From JAZTYK01 sp045636925 (lineage in GTDB: Bacteria > Bacillota > Clostridia > Oscillospirales > Butyricicoccaceae), in contig JAZTYK010000030.1 in assembly GCA_045636925.1 (NCBI GenBank), positions 1-21,160 on the forward strand: a stretch of 21,160 nt of DNA. Reading direction: 5' to 3'. Within the stretch, counting starts at the first letter, position 1. Every line of letters starts with the position of its first letter. Below, one piece after another: positions 1-7,950 of this stretch. The notes under the pieces are model-generated. The model was not told the DNA's origin. It searched no databases and was given only the letters and a program-made list of their open reading frames with translations. The position numbers and the translations under genes were made by a program.

Positions 1-631
1 TGCTCCCCCGCAGGCGGGCCACCAGACCTTCTACCATGGCTGCCGTGCCGTACACTGCGCCGTTGTTCATGGAGTCCACGGTATTTTTGCCCAGCAGCCC
101 CTTGGGCGGCTCCAGCGAAATCACCGGCAGAGCGGCAGCCAGCCGGGACAGGCCGTGGATGCCGGCAAAGGCGCCGGGGCAGATGAGCACACCGCACAGG
201 CGGGATCCCCGGTCAATGAGGGTCAGAGTGGTGGCGTCACCAAAGCCCACCACCGCAAAGGGTGGCTTCATCAGCGCCAGTGCCCCTACGCAGGCGGCGG
301 CAATGTCGGCGCCCAGTTCGGCAGGCCGCTCGATCTTGATATCCAGACCGGTGCGCACGCCGGGGCCCATAAACAGCGGTTTGATGCCAAAGAGCTTCTC
401 CACCGCTCCGCCGATCACCGGATTCATGGGCTTGACCACCGAGGCAATCACTGCACCGGTGATCTGCTTGGCGTCCACCCCGTCCATGGCCAGAATGGCG
501 TCCAGGGTGACGGCATACTCGTCACTGCTGCGGCTGCCTGCCGACGAAAGCCGCGCGGTGCACACCAGCGCATCTTTTTGAAACACGCCGATTTGGATAA
601 CCGTATTGCCGATATTGGCTACAAACAGCAT
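1..631 (-). CDS. coaX: Type III pantothenate kinase-like protein (3' end outside window)
   Basis: CoaX-family proteins phosphorylate pantothenate, the first step of coenzyme A synthesis in the cytosol. About 210 residues are visible and the C-terminus lies beyond the window. Family landmarks are in order: IGNT at residues 7-10 (phosphate loop), GPGVRTG at 89-95, LGAD at 106-109, a GVLICPG segment, and a GLLGKNTVDSM segment followed by NNGAVYG. The ATG at 631 has an AAAGGAGG site just upstream. Oddities: the usual Asp before IGNT is Asn6, GADR reads GADI, and the usual D-x-G-T-A-T-T reads G129-F-G-D-A-T-T. From family knowledge, the first two changes also occur in clostridial paralogues, but loss of the Asp at 129 is less expected. 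Family membership is firm. Kinase activity is uncertain, and a divergent paralogue is possible. Confidence 0.85.
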   Translation of the reverse strand, partial: MLFVANIGNTVIQIGVFQKDALVCTARLSSAGSRSSDEYAVTLDAILAMDGVDAKQITGAVIASVVKPMNPVIGGAVEKLFGIKPLFMGPGVRTGLDIKIERPAELGADIAAACVGALALMKPPFAVVGFGDATTLTLIDRGSRLCGVLICPGAFAGIHGLSRLAAALPVISLEPPKGLLGKNTVDSMNNGAVYGTAAMVEGLVARLRGS

Positions 632-656
632 GAGACCGCCTCCTTTTATCAGTTTC

Positions 657-684
657 AGTGTACCACATTCGGGAAAAAATGCAA
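657..684 (-). promoter_or_regulatory. Probable promoter of the coaX-like gene
   Basis: On the minus strand a -35 TTGCAT (679-684) and a -10 TACACT (657-662) are separated by 16 bases, about 25 bases upstream of the start codon. The -35 touches the U-tract of the upstream phosphoketolase terminator, so the gene seems to be transcribed on its own. Confidence 0.5.
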
Positions 685-711
685 GAAAAAGCGCCGGGTC
701 TCCCCGGCGCT
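685..711 (-). terminator. Rho-independent terminator of the phosphoketolase gene
   Basis: A 9-bp GC-rich perfect stem (690-698 with 703-711) with a 4-base loop is followed on the minus strand by a run of five T. It lies 12 bases after the phosphoketolase stop codon. Confidence 0.9.
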
Positions 712-722
712 TGGTGCTTGGA

Positions 723-3074
723 TTATTTCTGCCACTTCCAGTCGCGGATCTCGGGCAGATCCTGTCCGTATTCGGCGATATACTGCTTGTGCTCTACCAG
801 CTTGTCCTTCATCATCTGGACCAGGAAGGCACCCCGGTTGCCCAGCTGAGGCAGATTCTTCACCACATCCATCACCAGATTGAAGCGGTCAATCTGATTC
901 TGCACGCGCATATCAAAGGGTGTGGTGATGGTGCCTTCTTCCAGATAACCGTGCACATGGATGTTGCGGTTATCCCGGAGATAGGTCAGTTCGTGGATCA
1001 GTGTGGGGTAGCCATGGAAGGCGAAGATAATGGGCTTATCCGTGGTGAACAGCAGATCGTAATCTGCATCGCTGAGACCGTGCGGATGGATATGATCGGG
1101 CTGCAGCTTCATCAGGTCTACCACATTGATCACGCGAATGCGAATTTCGGGCAGATACTGACGCAGAATGGTGACAGCAGCCAGGGTCTCTAAAGTGGGA
1201 GTATCGCCACAGCAGGCCATAATCACGTCGGGCTCTTGCCCCTCATCGTTACTGGCCCACTGCCAGATGCCGATGCCCTGGGTGCAGTGCTTGACAGCCT
1301 GCTCCATGGTCAGCCACTGGGGACGGGGATGCTTGGAGGTGACCATGACGTTGACATAATTGCGGCTCTTGATACAGTGATCAAAGACACTCAGCAGGCA
1401 GTTGGCATCGGGGGGCAGATACATTCGCACCACGTCGGCCTTTTTGTTGGCCACGTGATCCAAAAAGCCGGGATCCTGATGGGTGAAGCCGTTGTGATCC
1501 TGCTGCCACACATTGGAGGACAAAATATAGTTCAGCGAAGCGATATCGTGACGCCACGGCAGCTGAGAGACCACCTTGAGCCATTTTGCATGCTGGGCAA
1601 ACATGGAGTCCACGATGCGGATAAATGCCTCATAGCTGTTGAAGAAGCCGTGACGGCCGGTGAGCAGATAGCCCTCCAGCCAGCCCTGGCACAGATGCTC
1701 GGAGAGCATACCGTCCATAATGCGACCGTCGGTGGCCAGGAACTCATCGCCCGGGACGGTCTCTGCGTTCCAGTTGCGGTTTGTGACTTCAAACACCTTG
1801 CTGAGGCGGTTGGACATGGTCTCATCGGGGCCGAAGACGCGGAAGTTGGAGGCCTTTTCGTTGAGATCCAGTACATCACGGACATAGCCGCCCAACACCA
1901 ACATATCCTGTGCTTCTACACCGCCGGGCACGGGCACATCAATGCCGTACTCACGGAAATCGGGCAGGCGCAAATCGCGCAGCAGCAGACCACCATTGGC
2001 ATGGGGGTTGGCGCCCATTCTGCGGTTGCCCTTGGGTGCCATAGCCAGCAGTTCGGGAACGGGACGACCTTCGGCATCAAAGAGCTCTTCGTGACCGTAA
2101 GAGCGCAGCCACTCTTCCAGCAGGCCCAGATGCTCGGGCTTGTCCATGGTGATGGGTACCTGATGGGCACGGAAGGTGCCCTCGATGGTCTTTCCGTCCA
2201 CGCTCTTGGGACCGGTCCAACCCTTGGGGGTGCGGACGATCAGCATAGGCCATTGGGGGCGATGGGTATCGCCCTCTTCCCTTGCACGGCGCTGATAGGT
2301 CCGGATGTCACGGATAGCGGCATCCAGTGCCTTTACCATGGCGGCATGGGCGGCCATCACGTCTTCGCCGTCGGTTTCTACGAAATAAGGCTTCCAGCCG
2401 CAGCCCTCGAAGAACTTCTTCACTTCATTCTTGGGGATGCGGGCAAAGATAGTGGGATTGGCGATCTTATAGCCGTTCAGGTGCAGAATGGGCAGTACGC
2501 AGCCGTCGGTCTTGGCATTGAGGAACTTGTTGGAATGCCAGGCAGTTGCCAGAGGGCCGGTCTCAGCCTCGCCGTCACCAACTACACAAGCAGCAATCAG
2601 ATCGGGGTTGTCCAGCACAGCGCCAAAGGCATGGGCCAGACTGTAGCCCAGCTCACCACCCTCGTTGATGGAGCCGGGGGTTTCGGGGGCAACGTGGCTG
2701 GAGATGCCACCGGGGAAGGAAAACTGCTTGAACAGCTTTTGCATGCCGGGTTCATCCTGGGACACATTGGGGTAGACCTCGCTGTAGGACCCGTCCAGCC
2801 AGTCCTGTGCCACCATGGCGTTGCCGCCGTGACCGGGACCGGACAGATAGATCATGTTCAGATCATACTGGTTAATAATGCGATTTAAATGGGTATAGAT
2901 GAAGTTCTGACCGGGCACGGTACCCCAGTGACCCACGATTTTTTTCTTGATGTGTTCGGGCTTTAAGGGTTCGCGCAACAGAGGATTCTCCAGCAGGTAC
3001 AGTTGTCCTGCGGACAAATAGTTGGATGCACGCCACCAGGCGTCCAGCTTTTTCAGCATTGCTTCGTTTGCCAT
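723..3074 (-). CDS. xfp: Xylulose-5-phosphate/fructose-6-phosphate phosphoketolase
   Basis: This thiamine diphosphate enzyme splits xylulose 5-phosphate (and often fructose 6-phosphate) with phosphate to give acetyl phosphate plus glyceraldehyde 3-phosphate (or erythrose 4-phosphate). The 783 residues match the usual length of about 790. Visible family motifs are SGPGHGGN at 78-85, SFPGGISSH near 119-127, the cofactor site GDGEAETGP at 166-174 followed by TAWH at 177-180, LHLNGYKIANPT near 198-208, and a C-terminal EEGTITTPFDM segment. The ATG at 3074 follows AAGGAGG at good spacing. The gene is monocistronic, with its own promoter and terminator. Which sugar phosphate it prefers cannot be read from sequence. 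It would give this fermenter a route from sugar phosphates to acetate and ATP that bypasses part of glycolysis. Confidence 0.97.
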   Translation of the reverse strand: MANEAMLKKLDAWWRASNYLSAGQLYLLENPLLREPLKPEHIKKKIVGHWGTVPGQNFIYTHLNRIINQYDLNMIYLSGPGHGGNAMVAQDWLDGSYSEVYPNVSQDEPGMQKLFKQFSFPGGISSHVAPETPGSINEGGELGYSLAHAFGAVLDNPDLIAACVVGDGEAETGPLATAWHSNKFLNAKTDGCVLPILHLNGYKIANPTIFARIPKNEVKKFFEGCGWKPYFVETDGEDVMAAHAAMVKALDAAIRDIRTYQRRAREEGDTHRPQWPMLIVRTPKGWTGPKSVDGKTIEGTFRAHQVPITMDKPEHLGLLEEWLRSYGHEELFDAEGRPVPELLAMAPKGNRRMGANPHANGGLLLRDLRLPDFREYGIDVPVPGGVEAQDMLVLGGYVRDVLDLNEKASNFRVFGPDETMSNRLSKVFEVTNRNWNAETVPGDEFLATDGRIMDGMLSEHLCQGWLEGYLLTGRHGFFNSYEAFIRIVDSMFAQHAKWLKVVSQLPWRHDIASLNYILSSNVWQQDHNGFTHQDPGFLDHVANKKADVVRMYLPPDANCLLSVFDHCIKSRNYVNVMVTSKHPRPQWLTMEQAVKHCTQGIGIWQWASNDEGQEPDVIMACCGDTPTLETLAAVTILRQYLPEIRIRVINVVDLMKLQPDHIHPHGLSDADYDLLFTTDKPIIFAFHGYPTLIHELTYLRDNRNIHVHGYLEEGTITTPFDMRVQNQIDRFNLVMDVVKNLPQLGNRGAFLVQMMKDKLVEHKQYIAEYGQDLPEIRDWKWQK

Positions 3075-3119
3075 GTATCAAAACCTCCTTAAGTAGAGAA
3101 AAAAATATCCGTTTATGAT

Positions 3120-3148
3120 ATTATACCTTTATTTTAAGAGCTTGTACA
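3120..3148 (-). promoter_or_regulatory. Probable promoter of the phosphoketolase gene
   Basis: On the minus strand a -10 TATAAT (3120-3125) lies 17 bases from a -35 TGTACA (3143-3148). It sits immediately downstream of the terminator of the preceding gene. Confidence 0.65.
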
Positions 3149-3150
3149 GT

Positions 3151-3192
3151 AAAAAAACTGTAAAAATGCCCAAGGATCAGGCACCTCGGGCA
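3151..3192 (-). terminator. Terminator of the P-loop ATPase gene
   Basis: A 9-bp stem including one G-T pair (3167-3175 with 3184-3192) and an 8-base loop are followed on the minus strand by five T, then a second run of seven T. It begins 8 bases after the ATPase stop codon. Confidence 0.85.
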
Positions 3193-3199
3193 CTTTGTG

Positions 3200-4285
3200 C
3201 TAATATGTGTTTTGCACTGCCGCTTGCTGCATCTCAAGAAAAGTCTGCTGCAAACGGTCCAGTGCGGCAAAGTCCAAATGCGGGCGGTATAAGGCTTCGA
3301 TTTCATCATGGATGGAATGTGCCGCCTGCAGCTGTTCTACCGCATCTTCCCACAGGGAGTCCCGCAGCTTGATCAGCAAGCGTAATTTGCCCCGATGCCG
3401 ACGCAAGGCATCTGTCGGCAGATATGCCTCTACCCGAATACTGCGATAAGGCTCATATGCCGGCATCCGCGTGCCGTCCTCGGTGACGAATGCCAGACTG
3501 AGTTCCGGCAGAATCAGATGCAACAGCCTTGTTGGCTCCTGTGGATCATGGCAGGCATAGACTTCCAGCCCCAGTTCCAGCGCCCGATCCCTCCACAGTT
3601 CCAGCATGAAGCTGCTAAGGCCAAAGCGATCTTCCAGCAGATATACCTTTTTCGCCAGTATGGTGACAGTATCTTTCAGAAAAATGGCACCCTCCGGCGT
3701 CATGCCGTCCAAAAAACGTTTGCGCAGTACCCCCGGTTTCCCCGCAGTCATGTTTCGGGGGAGTTCCCGCTCGGCAATGCCCCGGGCACGTCGTTGCAGC
3801 TGGCTTTTCGGCAGCAGTGGCTCCAGCAGTGCCTGCATCCGCCGCTGCACCAGCCCAGCGGCCTCCAGCAGCCGATATGCCTGGGCATAGCAGTCGGCAG
3901 CACGCTTTTTCATAGTTTCCAGCACCGGACGTTTTTCTTCCAGTCCCACCGGATTTAAAAAGGGCGGCGCTGCAATATAATCTCCCTGCACTCCGGGAAG
4001 TGGCGGATCATACACATGGGGTGCGGTGCCGTCCAATACTGCAAGATGCCGGCTGTGCAGCAGCACGCCGTCCAAAGAATCCGGATCGGAGGAGCAACGG
4101 AAGTATTCCGTGCGCTCCGGTTCCGCCCACGCACCCACGCTGCGCAGGAAGGTTGACTTTCCGCAGCCCGGCCCGCTTTTAATTGCAGAGAGCCGGAGCC
4201 CCGGCTCTTGCGCCAGCGCCGGAAATAATGACACAAAACCCTTGGGCGTATTTGCGCCAAGGAAAAAAGCAATCGTTTGGCTCAT
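3200..4285 (-). CDS. P-loop ATPase of the PRK06851 type, function unknown
   Basis: The protein of 361 residues resembles the PRK06851 group of uncharacterised ATPases. Visible in the N-terminal half are a Walker A loop GPGCGKST (38-45), CSSDPDSLDGV (64-74) and LDGTAPHV (84-91). Homologues I know consist of two similar halves, each with a P-loop. Here the second half keeps the layout: GMTPEGA (194-200) is followed by a hydrophobic strand and then LEDRFGLSS (217-225) where the second Walker A should be, so glycine, lysine and serine/threonine positions are lost. No signal peptide or membrane segment is seen, so it should be cytosolic. The ATG at 4285 is preceded by GGAGGT; an ATG a few bases upstream runs straight into a stop. 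It is transcribed alone and divergently from the cyclophilin gene. Its cellular role is not known to me. Confidence 0.85.
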   Translation of the reverse strand: MSQTIAFFLGANTPKGFVSLFPALAQEPGLRLSAIKSGPGCGKSTFLRSVGAWAEPERTEYFRCSSDPDSLDGVLLHSRHLAVLDGTAPHVYDPPLPGVQGDYIAAPPFLNPVGLEEKRPVLETMKKRAADCYAQAYRLLEAAGLVQRRMQALLEPLLPKSQLQRRARGIAERELPRNMTAGKPGVLRKRFLDGMTPEGAIFLKDTVTILAKKVYLLEDRFGLSSFMLELWRDRALELGLEVYACHDPQEPTRLLHLILPELSLAFVTEDGTRMPAYEPYRSIRVEAYLPTDALRRHRGKLRLLIKLRDSLWEDAVEQLQAAHSIHDEIEALYRPHLDFAALDRLQQTFLEMQQAAVQNTY

Positions 4286-4351
4286 AACATGCCTACCTCC
4301 AAGTGATTTTGCCCCATCCTATGCAAAAGTCGGTCTTTCGGCCACAAAAGA

Positions 4352-4380
4352 TTGCACGCGGAGCAAACTTATGGTAAAAT
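4352..4380 (+). promoter_or_regulatory. Probable promoter of the cyclophilin gene
   Basis: A -35 TTGCAC (4352-4357) and a -10 TAAAAT (4375-4380) are separated by 17 bases, about 50 bases upstream of the start codon. Confidence 0.5.
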
Positions 4381-4432
4381 AATGATATTGACACATTACT
4401 TCGCCTTCAGCGCGAAACAGGAGGAATATTCC

Positions 4433-4903
4433 ATGAGCAAGATCATCACCGGAACTTTGGAAATGGAGCAGGGCGGCAGCCTGCGCTTTGAGCTGTATCC
4501 CGAAGTAGCACCGATTTCTGTCGAAAACTTTGTCAAGCTGGCCAAGGACGGCTTTTATGACGGCCTGACCTTTCACCGTATCGTTCCCGGCTTTGTCATT
4601 CAGGGCGGCGACCCCACCGGCACCGGTATGGGCGGCCCCGGCTGGCACATTAAGGGCGAGTTTGCCTCCAACGGTGTGCGCAACAACTTGAAGCATACCC
4701 GTGGCGTACTGTCCTGGGCTCGCAGCATGGATCCCGACTCTGCCGGCAGCCAGTTCTTTATTATGGTGGACGATGCCCCCCATCTGGATGGCGACTATGC
4801 CGCCTTTGGCAAGGTCACCGAAGGCATTGACCTTGTGGATGCCATCGTTAAGGGTCTGTATGGCCGCAAGCCTGTCATGAAGACCATCTCTATCGACGAA
4901 TAA
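4433..4903 (+). CDS. Cyclophilin-type peptidyl-prolyl cis-trans isomerase
   Basis: The enzyme speeds cis-trans isomerisation of X-Pro bonds during protein folding. The 156 residues cover a single cyclophilin domain: FHRIVPGFVIQGGDP at 47-61 carries the catalytic Arg49 and the Phe54/Gln57 positions of the active site, then SAGSQFFI at 103-110 and an LDGDYAAFGKV segment at 118-128. There is no signal peptide, so it is the cytosolic form. I chose the ATG at 4433 because AGGAGGAAT lies just upstream and the protein then begins exactly at the family's first strand; reading frame continues upstream to 4352 but that part overlaps the promoter. A strong terminator follows, so it is monocistronic. Confidence 0.95.
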   Translation: MSKIITGTLEMEQGGSLRFELYPEVAPISVENFVKLAKDGFYDGLTFHRIVPGFVIQGGDPTGTGMGGPGWHIKGEFASNGVRNNLKHTRGVLSWARSMDPDSAGSQFFIMVDDAPHLDGDYAAFGKVTEGIDLVDAIVKGLYGRKPVMKTISIDE

Positions 4904-4911
4904 ACCGCTTG

Positions 4912-4942
4912 CCGCCCGAGCAGTCTGCCCGGGCGGTTTTTT
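4912..4942 (+). terminator. Terminator of the cyclophilin gene
   Basis: A 10-bp stem with one mismatch (4912-4921 with 4927-4936), a 5-base loop and a run of six T lie 8 bases after the stop codon. The next gene's ribosome site begins right after it, so some readthrough is plausible. Confidence 0.9.
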
Positions 4943-4957
4943 CCAAAGGAGGTCAAG

Positions 4958-5596
4958 ATGAAGGAACTTTCCATTCGCTGGATGGGGCACGCTTGCTTTG
5001 TCCTCACCTGCGACGATTATCATTTGGTGTTGGATCCTTATGGCGATGATACTGTGCCCGGTCTGCCCCCTTTGCAGGTGGCAGCCAATGAAGTGCTTTG
5101 CAGCCACAGTCACCATGACCATTGTGGTATGGATCGGGTGATGATGCTGCTGAATCTGCGGCATTCTCCATTCACCGTCACTGACTTTCCCTGTTGGCAC
5201 GATAAAGAGCAAGGCGCACTGCGGGGAAGCAATACGATTCGACTCATCCAGTGTGGCACTCTGCGCGTCGCGCACTTGGGCGATTTGGGGCACCTGCCCG
5301 ACGAAGAAACCTGCGCTGCACTCACTGGGCTGGACGCTTTGATGATCCCCGTGGGCGATTATTATACCATTGGGCCGGAGGAGGCCAAGCAATTGGTAGC
5401 ACGTCTGCAGCCCAAGGTTGTGTTGCCCATGCACTATCGCAGTGATGACTTCGGCTATGATGTCATTGCCCGTGGCGAAGACTTTTGGGACAGTTATTTC
5501 CCGGTGAGATATATTCTAAGCGACACATTGGTGCTGACCAAAGACACCCCAGCCGGGGTTGTGGTGCTGCAACCCGGCAGCAGAATAATGAAATAA
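4958..5596 (+). CDS. Metallo-beta-lactamase-fold hydrolase (UlaG-like)
   Basis: The 212 residues form a compact metallo-beta-lactamase fold of the short UlaG-like type. The metal-site motif HSHHDH is at 50-55, a further WHD/RGSN segment at 80-92, HLGDLGH at 106-112 with the bridging Asp109, and a late PMHY gives the last histidine ligand. The N-terminus (RWMGHACFVL) is the usual opening strand of this group. The substrate cannot be told: members include lactonases, phosphodiesterases and tRNA- or nucleotide-acting hydrolases. The ATG at 4958 follows AAAGGAGGT. No separate promoter was recognised between the cyclophilin terminator and this gene, so it may depend on readthrough. It converges with the LtaS-like gene at a shared two-way terminator. 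Confidence 0.88.
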   Translation: MKELSIRWMGHACFVLTCDDYHLVLDPYGDDTVPGLPPLQVAANEVLCSHSHHDHCGMDRVMMLLNLRHSPFTVTDFPCWHDKEQGALRGSNTIRLIQCGTLRVAHLGDLGHLPDEETCAALTGLDALMIPVGDYYTIGPEEAKQLVARLQPKVVLPMHYRSDDFGYDVIARGEDFWDSYFPVRYILSDTLVLTKDTPAGVVVLQPGSRIMK

Positions 5597-5610
5597 CCCA
5601 TGGCAAACAA

Positions 5611-5638
5611 AAAGCCCGGAGCGACTGCTCCGGGCTTT
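5611..5638. terminator. Bidirectional terminator between converging genes
   Basis: A perfect 12-bp stem (5611-5622 with 5627-5638) with a 4-base loop is flanked by A-rich sequence on the left and T-rich sequence on the right. It can end both the hydrolase gene (+) and the LtaS-like gene (-). Confidence 0.9.
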
Positions 5639-5653
5639 GTTTGTTTTGGGGAA

Positions 5654-7849
5654 TCAACCAGCCAGTGCCGGCAATTGAACGGTAGAGGTGTCCGCACTGC
5701 TTGCGGCAGTACTACCCTCGGGTTGGAACAGGATGCGGTAGTAATCATAGTCCAGAATGGCCTTGGACGAGGTGAACTCGTTCTCGATGATCTGGTTCAT
5801 GTTGTCTACATAATCTTCACTGATCTGTTCCTCGGGCACCAGATAGGTTACAGTGCCGGTGCTGCTGTCAAACATCAGATCTTCGGTAATGAAGGAACCA
5901 TTGTGCAGGATAGCCACGTGACGGGCTTCGGGATCCAGCACGTCCTTACCTGCCAGCAGACGGGAATCATATTCAAAGCCAAAGAGGTTCAGCAGGGTGG
6001 GCAGAATGTCCACGGTGCAGCAGGGAGTATCGATCTCAATGGGTTCTTCCATATCGCCGCTCCAGCAGATGAAGGCGTTTTCATAAATGCCAAAGTTCTT
6101 CAGCATACGGTCTACGGTGTCAATACCGGCCAGCGCCGCATACTCGTTGACAGTCAAGCCGTAGGGATAATGGTCGGTGGTCATGACAATGACGGTGTTC
6201 TCCAGCTGTCCGGCCAGTTCCAGCTGCTCCAGCAGATAAGCCATGGCACGCTCCAGCTCCAGATGGCAAGCCACATAAGCCTGCAGCTTTTTATTGACAG
6301 ACTCCTTTTCGGAGAACTTCAGATGCTGCACGTATTCCTGATTGATATAGCACATGGGGTTCTTCAGTTCACCGGTAATGGCATCCTTTTCAAAGGAGTA
6401 GGTGTAATGACCGCTGAAGGTCATATAGTATGCATGGAACTGATCCTTGTTCACATAGTCCTGTACAGACTGTTCCATCATCTCCATATCAGAGCTGGGC
6501 CAGCTGTAACTGAACTTCATGCCGGCGTTCATGAACTTACAGTCGTAACCCATGTTGGGATGGGAATATTTACGCTCGTAATAGCTGCCCACATAATTGT
6601 GGTAGCCGTTGGCATCCACGCCAGCCTGGGTTTTGAAGATATTGCCCAGTGCGAAAGGCACATAGTTGTCTGCAGATTTTGCAAAGCTGCCGTCGGATTT
6701 GCTGCGGGACATATCAGGGAACAGACCCATGCAAGCGGTATATTCACCGTTGGTGGTCACGTTACGGAAAGTACCGTAGAAATTATTGAACTTGATACCG
6801 CCGTTATACAGCTTGTACAGGGTAGGCGTCATTTCCTGGCTGATAACCGCAGGATGGAAACTCTCGCAGACCATATAAATCAGGTTTTTACCCTTAAACA
6901 TGCCGGTGTACTCGTTGGTCTGGGTAGGCTTGACGCTGGAGAAATACTTATGCAGGGTGGCCAAAGTGTCGTCACCCTTGCTTTGGGCATCGGCGATGAG
7001 CTTGTCAAAGTCAATTTCCAGCACCTGGTCGGTGTAGGTGGGGGTCACATCTCCGCCGGGATCCAGCGTTCCGGATCCGGGATAGCTGTCCTCGTCATCA
7101 TCACTGCTGGTGGGATCATCGGGGATCACCAGATCACCAATGTTACCGGCGCGGTCAGAAGCAAAGATCATAAACTTCAGTTCCAGACGGGCCGTGGTCA
7201 AAAAGCCGAAGTTTGCAACACTGGCATCGGTGCCGGTGTTGGCACTGTGGTACAGGTCATAAACGCTGTATGCCTTGGTGCCGCCAATGGGCAGCAGCAA
7301 CAGGCAGAACAGATGAATCAGCAGGCAGATTACAGCCAACCGCACCTGCATCTTGCAGCTACGGCGTTTCAGGCTGAAGATGCCCTTCTTTTGCAAAAAG
7401 CGAGTCAGAAGCAGTGGCAGTGCCAACAGTGCCAGCAGCCACAGGTTGTGGAAGATGCAATCCAATGTCTCTTTGAAGAAATTGGTCACGGCCGTTCCGC
7501 CCATCTTCACCAGATACAGTGAAATAAAACCACCGAAGACCTTGTAATAGATGGTCTGCGCCATGTACCAGATGCACATGACACCCTGACAGGCCCAAAA
7601 GATGATTTTGCCCTTCTTTTCATTGCCAAAGCCGCAGAGGAAGGTGCAAAATGCACCCCAGAAAACGGTGAAAATCAGCATGTACAGAAGTCTCCAGCTG
7701 ACTTCCTGGAACAGCGCAATGTGCATCAGCAGTTCCCAGTAGGCAATGCATCCGGTATAAAAATAGAACAAAGGCAGTGCCCGATGCAGGCTGCGCTGCT
7801 CTTCCGGGCTACCAGTTAATACCTTTAAAATCTTTTCTTTGTTAAGCAA
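5654..7849 (-). CDS. LtaS-family membrane sulfatase/phosphoglycerol transferase
   Basis: The family builds lipoteichoic acid or transfers phosphoglycerol-type groups onto envelope glycans, using an extracellular metal-dependent sulfatase-fold domain. In this 731-residue protein about five hydrophobic segments fill the first ~190 residues. An acidic linker rich in Asp and Ser follows, then the catalytic domain: CESF (metal-binding Glu), VTTNGEYTAC (nucleophilic Thr in the first T of TTNGE), YHNYVGSYYERK, FSGHY and TTDHYPYG (metal-binding Asp-His). I chose TTG at 7849, preceded by GAGGTGAG. The frame is open to another TTG at 7879, but that codon overlaps a TATAAT box and has no ribosome site. 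The C-terminus is a Ser/Thr/Ala-rich tail. Whether the product is true lipoteichoic acid synthase cannot be decided here. Confidence 0.88.
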   Translation of the reverse strand: MLNKEKILKVLTGSPEEQRSLHRALPLFYFYTGCIAYWELLMHIALFQEVSWRLLYMLIFTVFWGAFCTFLCGFGNEKKGKIIFWACQGVMCIWYMAQTIYYKVFGGFISLYLVKMGGTAVTNFFKETLDCIFHNLWLLALLALPLLLTRFLQKKGIFSLKRRSCKMQVRLAVICLLIHLFCLLLLPIGGTKAYSVYDLYHSANTGTDASVANFGFLTTARLELKFMIFASDRAGNIGDLVIPDDPTSSDDDEDSYPGSGTLDPGGDVTPTYTDQVLEIDFDKLIADAQSKGDDTLATLHKYFSSVKPTQTNEYTGMFKGKNLIYMVCESFHPAVISQEMTPTLYKLYNGGIKFNNFYGTFRNVTTNGEYTACMGLFPDMSRSKSDGSFAKSADNYVPFALGNIFKTQAGVDANGYHNYVGSYYERKYSHPNMGYDCKFMNAGMKFSYSWPSSDMEMMEQSVQDYVNKDQFHAYYMTFSGHYTYSFEKDAITGELKNPMCYINQEYVQHLKFSEKESVNKKLQAYVACHLELERAMAYLLEQLELAGQLENTVIVMTTDHYPYGLTVNEYAALAGIDTVDRMLKNFGIYENAFICWSGDMEEPIEIDTPCCTVDILPTLLNLFGFEYDSRLLAGKDVLDPEARHVAILHNGSFITEDLMFDSSTGTVTYLVPEEQISEDYVDNMNQIIENEFTSSKAILDYDYYRILFQPEGSTAASSADTSTVQLPALAG

Positions 7850-7878
7850 AGGACTCACCTCACAAACAGAGTCATACA

Positions 7879-7884
7879 ATTATA
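7879..7884 (-). promoter_or_regulatory. Candidate -10 element of the LtaS-like gene
   Basis: A perfect TATAAT is read on the minus strand, 29 bases upstream of the chosen TTG start at 7849. The -35 position holds only a T-run, so the promoter would be weak or depend on an AT-rich upstream element. Confidence 0.4.
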
Positions 7885-7950
7885 ATGTACCTTATTTAAG
7901 GAAAAAAAGCAATAAACGTAACAAAAAGTTTGCATTTTCACCGGCCCGGA

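Noticed and set aside
1236..2888. Long open frame (550 codons) on the plus strand opposite phosphoketolase
   Set aside because: It mirrors the codon bias of the real gene, has no recognisable domain and no ribosome site, and the minus-strand protein is a clear family member.
4319..5434. 371-codon minus-strand frame across the cyclophilin and hydrolase genes
   Set aside because: It runs antisense through two real genes and their terminator and shows no motif.
5600..7522. 640-codon plus-strand frame opposite the LtaS-like gene
   Set aside because: It starts in the terminator region, is His/Gln/Val-rich as antisense frames are, and overlaps a convincing minus-strand enzyme.
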